A stretch of 64,000 nucleotides of DNA from Salvia splendens (Eukaryota; Streptophyta; Magnoliopsida; Lamiales; Lamiaceae), in assembly GCF_004379255.2 (NCBI RefSeq), contig NC_056038.1, positions 7,168,729 to 7,232,728 of the forward strand, given 5' to 3'. Positions 58,515 to 64,000 of this stretch are shown here, in pieces. The stretch's first letter is position 1; each line of letters opens with the position of its first letter. The position numbers and the translations under genes were made by a program. The notes beneath the pieces are model-generated. The model ran no database searches, had not been told where the DNA came from, and was given only the letters and a program-made list of their open reading frames with translations.

Positions 58515-60712
58515 CATCTGTCATTAAGGGCAAATGGTGATCATGTATTATAGTAATATGGAAATTGCAATATATCCTAACTCATATGCCTGAATCCACA
58601 GCAGGATCTGATGTGTACCGCTCTTCATGCTTATTAATGGCTAGTTTTCAGTGTTCAGTTTTGTGATTATTTAAAAAAAATAACTTATTGAATTATTAAT
58701 TAAGAATATTTTTTTCAAAATTTTAGGATTTTCCTTTTTCTTTTTAGTTTATACTTTATACGGAGTGATATTTAGTTAGTGATCTGCATTTTCCCAATTT
58801 TACTAAGAAGAATACCATTCAATTTATACACGTGATCAATTGTTGATGGTTATTTCTGCGCAGAAGTCAAAATCTCACAACGATGCCAATTTTTTTCTTA
58901 AAATAGAAATATATTTTTTCCTCTCTTGATTAAGATAATTAATCACGTTTTATTTGGCGAGGGACCTTATTTCCTGCATTACAACGACCTGATATGGTCC
59001 ACCCACATGTTCTACTGCTTTTTAATATTATCATTTTCAAATATTTAATGAAGGGTATCGCGCCAACACATATAGAGGGAGTGTATGCTTATATCGTTTT
59101 CAATCTTAATGTATTAATTGGCTTCAATTTGAACTTCGACAATGAGAATAAGTTTCTATTAAAACTCGTGATATGTACATGAGTTAATAATTGTATCCCA
59201 ACATATATGAAATACACAAATTAATTTATACTATATATACATTTTTTCGCTTGACAATATATTGTAGTATTATTACATTTTTCCCACCGAACTACTAGGA
59301 TAACCCTTGTTAGGAAAAATGATCAATAAATGTTGACCATTAGATTTGTCAATCTGATGGTTAATAATTATCCAAAAATATAAAGGGTCATTATTAAGCA
59401 GTTTTAGGTCATATCATAAATTTTGGGTTTGAGATAATGTTAAGATCATTTTAGGCCATTCTTGCTATAATTACCTAAAAATAAACTAACAATGACCTAA
59501 ATATGACCTCCATATAATTAGTTCTGTGTTTTTGTATTAAGATTGATTTTTGCATAGATGATGATCAAAATCCATGCTATCTGCAAAAACATTGTAGATA
59601 AAATTAGGAGTCAAATCGTCAAAAAAATTTTGGACATGTTCAATTTCACCACTTAATATAGTGGTAAAATCTAAAACGGAAGCTTTTAAGTTCCTAAATC
59701 GGTGGCTGAATTTAAAGTTAGTGTGTAAAATCAGAATATGGCAAAAGCTGCATTATAGATAAATACATCTAAGGCTCGTTTGTTTATTATGAAATTAATA
59801 TTGTTGGGATTATGATTTTTCAGAATATGATTATAAGGAATAGAATTCTTATAAATTACTTATCTTATAAATATTAAGAAACTTTTTAGGATTTTGAACT
59901 TATATGAAACAATTAAATAAAATTAAGCAATACTTAACTAATTGATGTAATAATTGAAGTAAGAATTTATGAATTAATATAATAAAAATATAGTCTCTAA
60001 TTTTAAAATTATATTGAGATTTACTCAATAAGTTACTATCAAGAATATAATTATAATAATTACACTAAAACTTACTAATAAGTTATTAATTGATAACATA
60101 ATAACAATTACTATAATAACACTTATAATTATACTAATATTTATTAAAATTACATTAAGACTTTCTTAATTAGTTATTAGTTTATAGCAAAATATGAATA
60201 ATAATTTGTATTATTTTCATAATAATTCATAATTTAAATAATCACATTAAAATTATCTTAAAAAATTAACTATTAACATTATAGTTATTTATTTAATATT
60301 ATTACTATTATAATTAGGTATTAATAGTAATGTTAATATTAAAATTAATATTAATATAGTTGTATAAAATAATAAAAATCATACTCCGTATAAAATACTA
60401 CACCTACTTAAATACTAGTATATGAGAATCTTAAATTTAGGAAAAGAATATCTAAGAAAAAGTTAGAGAAACAGAATTTCGTAAATTTCTTTAAACGGAA
60501 TTTTCTGAAAACAAGGACGCAAAATCGTTTTGAATTACAATTGAATGAAATATTGTTATTTGTAATGACCTCTTAGAAAAAAGCGAACCAGTTTTAATTT
60601 TTAAGAAATTTTTGACTTTGCATTCGGGCCTTTCACGTGCAATCTAGTTGCCCAGCCCACACTAAACGGGCCCGAATTCTATTATAAGTCGAAAATTTGT
60701 ACAGTACTGATT
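58515..60712. other. AT-rich spacer between the BRCT and DCD genes
   Basis: 3' UTR of the BRCT gene, then spacer. About 59772-60520 resembles a decayed non-autonomous element: ends GGCTCGTTTGTTTATTATG and (reversed) GCGTCCTTGTTTTCAG, with an AT-only interior like that at 7.3-8.2 kb. A TGGGC(C/T)-type site II cluster lies near 60645-60675, just upstream of the DCD gene. No gene was recognised. Confidence 0.55.
59772..60520. mobile_element. Probable AT-rich non-autonomous transposon
   Basis: Terminal GGCTCGTTTGTTT and, inverted, GCGTCCTTGTTTTC, with subterminal GGAATAGAATTCTTATAA / AGAATTTCGTAAATTTC similarity, enclose a long A/T tract. The target duplication is not resolved, so the call is tentative. 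Confidence 0.4.
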
Positions 60713-60714
60713 TT

Positions 60715-61589
60715 ACTCTCCCTCTGCCCTCATTCGCGACACCGATTCGGCGGCAAAATCCGCAAACTTTCATGGTAGGTTCTTATATTCATCGTTAATT
60801 TTGGTGAATTATCCTTTTTCTTGGGTATTTGAGCTACTTAGGATTGGAGAGTGTACAATTGATTAAAAATATTAAGTACAAACCAGGTAATATATTTGTC
60901 TGGATTGCGGCTATTTTTCATGATATGTAGTTTGATGATTTTTGCAATTCGGTGTTGATATTGTTGATTCAGAAACCAACTCTGCAATTAGTACCTACAT
61001 TGTTTATTTTTGTCTAGAGGTGATCATAGCGATTGAAAAATATTTTGATGATTTAGGGTTTAGCTGTAATGCATTGATATTTCTAGAAAAGGTTGATGGA
61101 GTTCGTTGTTTCCGTTGATTTTGAACTGGATAGAGTGTGAGGTTTGTACTGGGTGGATGTGAATCCTCAGACATATGGAGTATATGAATTTTGGTTGAAT
61201 CCATATTTTGAAGCTGGATGTAAAACTAATGCAAGGGAAGTGGATATCTGTTGATCTGAAGGAGATATAACTCTTGAACAATTGTGAAACTCGTGCCTTC
61301 CTAGGTTATTTGAAAATCGAGATATCGACGTTACTAGTTTTTGTTCATAGTAATGCCGCCGCTCTGAAAAACTGGAAACACAATCTCATTGAAATTTATG
61401 CCTCAAATTTGCTTTGCAGTATTGTCATGCAGTGTTTAGTCGCATAATGAGAATGTTTTGCACTGGTTGAATGTTGTTTTAGTATGCAATACAATTTTTT
61501 TTTCGTCTTCAATTGGGAAAACAATTGTATACGTACTATTTCTTTTGCAGTATCGCGTTTGACGTGGAGGTAGGTTAGCCTGTACAAAC
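60715..61589 (+). promoter_or_regulatory. 5' leader with a large intron upstream of the DCD gene
   Basis: A GC-richer leader (about 60715-60773) ends in CTTTCATG|GTAGGTTC, a good donor. A TTCTTTTGCAG|TATCGCG acceptor at about 61550 precedes the start codon by 40 bp. This implies a roughly 780-bp 5' UTR intron. Inferred from splice signals only. Confidence 0.55.
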
Positions 61590-63636
61590 ATGGTGAGGAA
61601 AAGCAAGAGAAGAGCTGGTGCAGCCACTAAACCTACTAAAGAAGATGTTACTAGCAAGAGACCGCTGAAAAGGCTGAGAAAAGCTATTACTGATTCTGAA
61701 ACTACTCCAGAAGAGGTAGTATCGAACAAGAATATAGTTGAAGATGAAAAAGGCGATGTTGCAAAAGAACCTGTTCCAACTCCTAAAGTGAGGAAGCCTT
61801 GTACATGGCTTAAGCTTGACAGGCTTAACCCTGAATTTGGAAGCAAATCTCTTGAGAGTTCTAAACAAGGCAAAGAAGCCAAGCCTGCTGCTACAGTCAA
61901 ATCCCCGGGAAACAATAAGAGTAAGAGAATTGACAAATTTGAAGAAAAATGTCATTCCCATCCGGTGGTTACTGATGAAGAGAAAAATTTACGTCGCCAT
62001 AGGAAGGAAGCAGAGCCTTCCGCAGAAGTCAAAACCCCAGGAGACAATAAGAGGAAGGGAGATGAAAAAAATGAACGAAAAAAAGGTCATTCCCATCCGT
62101 TTACTAATGAAAAGCTAAATTCACGTCGCCATGACAGAGAAAAAGACCTTATCAAAGAAATTGATGATGAAGCTGAGAAAGAACTAGGTGGATTGATTTT
62201 TATGTGCAACTCCAAAACCAAACCAGATTGTTTCAAATACCAAATAATGGGTGTGCCAGCACACAAGAAAGAGGTTGTTATGAGCATCAAGCCTGGTCTT
62301 AAATTTTTCCTTTATGATTATGATCTCAAGCTCATGTATGGGGTCTTTGAAGCATCATCTGCCGGTGGAATGAAACTTGAGCCAGAAGCTTTTAATGGGG
62401 CTTTCCCAGCTCAGGTCAGCCATGCTCTTATAGATTTACCTTTTTCCACCCTCATAATTTGCATTGTGTTATCTGATTTATTGTGTTTTTTCTTCTGCAG
62501 GTTCGTTTCATTGTTCACAAAGCATGCCTTCCACTACCCGAGAGTGTGTTTAAGAAAGCAATCAGAGACAGCTATGATGAAAAGAAACGCAAGTTCCAAA
62601 CAGAGTTGACAGTAATGCAAGTACGATTAATAGATTGTTATCCCGAATATATTACTGAGATTCTTTATTTCCAGAAAGACTTTGGAACACTAACTTCTTC
62701 CGTCTTTCTCTGCAGGTGAAAAATCTGATAGGCGCGTTCTATCCCGCCCCCTTGCTGCATCCAAATGGAAAATCCATGGTCCAAGAACCACCTTTTTACT
62801 CAAATTCACCAGCAACTTCATTTAATGAGGATTACCGGAGGCAAAGACATTTGATTAAGTGTAGCAACTCTGATATACAAGGAACGTCTACCCCCTTTCA
62901 TCATGAGAAAGAATTATCCGGCAACCATGTAATTCATAGCCCAGTTCCAGTACGGGATCCACTTTTTCTTTCTGAGCAAGAATACAGAAGTAACGGGCTT
63001 CGACAAGGCAGGCATCACCTGCCATCAGCTACAGGCGATGATATCAGCAATTTGTCAGGGACTAAAAAGCTTGATCTTGAACTAAATCATCTACTTAGGA
63101 TTCCTGTTTCCACGAGTATAGTAGATTCAGCTGTGCAGCAAAGAGAAGTTAATCAACCTGATTCTCTCTACCTTAGTGAAAAGGAGTACCGCATACATGG
63201 CCTCCGGTTACCCCAGCCTCCTGTAGTGCCAAATGTGGCATCTCCCATGATGACAGAGCCTCGCAATGATTCATGTGACCCGTATGATGAGGCCACCACC
63301 TCATTGGTAAATCGATATCTGTCTATGCCGATGGCAACAGCAGTTCCAGCAGAACCATATCCCCTGGTTGGTAGGGAGCGTTATTTCGGTGATCTGAACC
63401 ACACTAACCAAATGCTAAGCCATCCACCCAGGACATTCCATGATGGACATAGAGCTTTACCCCATAATTTTCAAGAGCAATCAGTATTCAACCAAAGGTC
63501 ATATTCACTGAATGCTTCTTGCGAACCATCAGAGCAGAGTCGGGGAGTCGGTCTCCACCATGAAGCTGATCTAATGTCTGCACCAGTCTCCCACCGCTAT
63601 TCCTTTGCAGGACCTTCTCTACCACAGCGCAGATAA
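61590..63636 (+). CDS. DCD (Development and Cell Death) domain protein
   Basis: Three coding exons, 61590-62414, 62501-62620 and 62716-63636, all phase 0, giving 621 residues. The DCD domain spans about 198-325: it opens [12 protein letters not shown], continues with [20 protein letters not shown] and [18 protein letters not shown], then FPAQVRF across the first splice junction and [15 protein letters not shown] domains are plant-specific and occur in stress-, hormone- and cell-death-related proteins; the molecular role of this subgroup is not known. The basic N terminus (residues 1-190) is Lys/Glu-rich and contains a diverged internal repeat of about 44 residues (97-140 and 141-184, each with a (K/E)VK(S/T)PG.NK and HSHP motif). 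After the domain, two short repeats ([16 protein letters not shown] and [16 protein letters not shown]) occur in an otherwise disordered tail. Nuclear location is plausible but inferred. Confidence 0.9.
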
Positions 63637-64000
63637 GATTAATTTACTCTCTTGGATACTTGTTATCCATTCACAAGTCTTTTGCTGCGAGTATCAGTGT
63701 CTTCTGGAATTCATCGGAGAAGCATCGATGATCTGCTGCGACTTTGTTGCATGTTATTAGCTATCTTTCCTTCATTGACAGTCAAATCCTGTGTTGTTTA
63801 AGCTTATATATTGACGTATTCTTATCACTTGATATTGTGCATAAACATATATGCATGCCATGGAGTTGAGCCACCAGTTTTCACCTCACTTCTTATTTTT
63901 TGCATGTACAGATATATTGTTCTAGTTTTAGAATTAGACAATAACTACTTGTAATGTAACTGAGGTGTAGGCGTTTCTTGACTGAAATAAATTCATATCT
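63637..64000 (+). other. 3' UTR of the DCD gene and window end
   Basis: Likely 3' untranslated sequence. An AATAAA lies at 63986-63991 and TTGTAATG at about 63949; either region could direct polyadenylation. Nothing else was recognised. Confidence 0.5.

Overview
The window looks like nuclear chromosomal DNA of a eudicot, probably an asterid such as a member of the Lamiales. Genes are split by short GT-AG introns, spacers are very AT-rich, Stowaway, Harbinger, hAT and Mutator-like elements and solo LTRs are abundant, and the protein families (TIR1/AFB, YUCCA, plant DQD/SDH, DCD-domain) are plant-specific or plant-typical. The taxon is inferred from gene content; no marker locus is present.

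Layout. 1-4.3 kb: a complete TIR1-type auxin receptor gene on the minus strand, with the miR393 site in its last exon. 4.3-34 kb: about 30 kb with no confident host gene, a graveyard of transposable elements many of which can be bounded to the base by target-site duplications. It holds three back-to-back Stowaway MITEs, a 2.7-kb solo LTR, a hAT element containing a Mutator-like element, a PIF/Harbinger element with an open 410-codon transposase, a Harbinger MITE carrying a tandem array of promoter-like units, a Stowaway element containing another Mutator-like element, and two adjacent Harbinger derivatives, one split by a solo LTR. 34.8-44.3 kb: a YUCCA locus with one intact flavin monooxygenase gene, one short decayed fragment and one long pseudogene split by a third solo LTR. 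47.5-51.7 kb: a dehydroquinate dehydratase/shikimate dehydrogenase family gene of the quinate dehydrogenase-like type, whose dehydratase half has lost key residues. 52.3-53.9 kb: two inverted tRNA-Pro genes (TGG and AGG) around a Mutator-like element and a 187-bp tandem duplication. 54-58.5 kb: a nuclear protein with two C-terminal BRCT domains. 60.7-64 kb: a DCD-domain protein gene reaching nearly to the window end.

Functional links. TIR1 (auxin perception) and YUCCA (auxin synthesis) both belong to auxin biology but lie 30 kb apart and need not be co-regulated. The other genes are unrelated and each has its own promoter. The main biology of the window is element nesting plus duplication and decay of a YUCCA unit. 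I found no clearly new multi-gene system. The most unusual items are the array of snRNA-promoter-like modules inside a MITE, the quinate dehydrogenase-like gene with a degraded dehydratase half, and the Harbinger transposase with an altered third catalytic residue.
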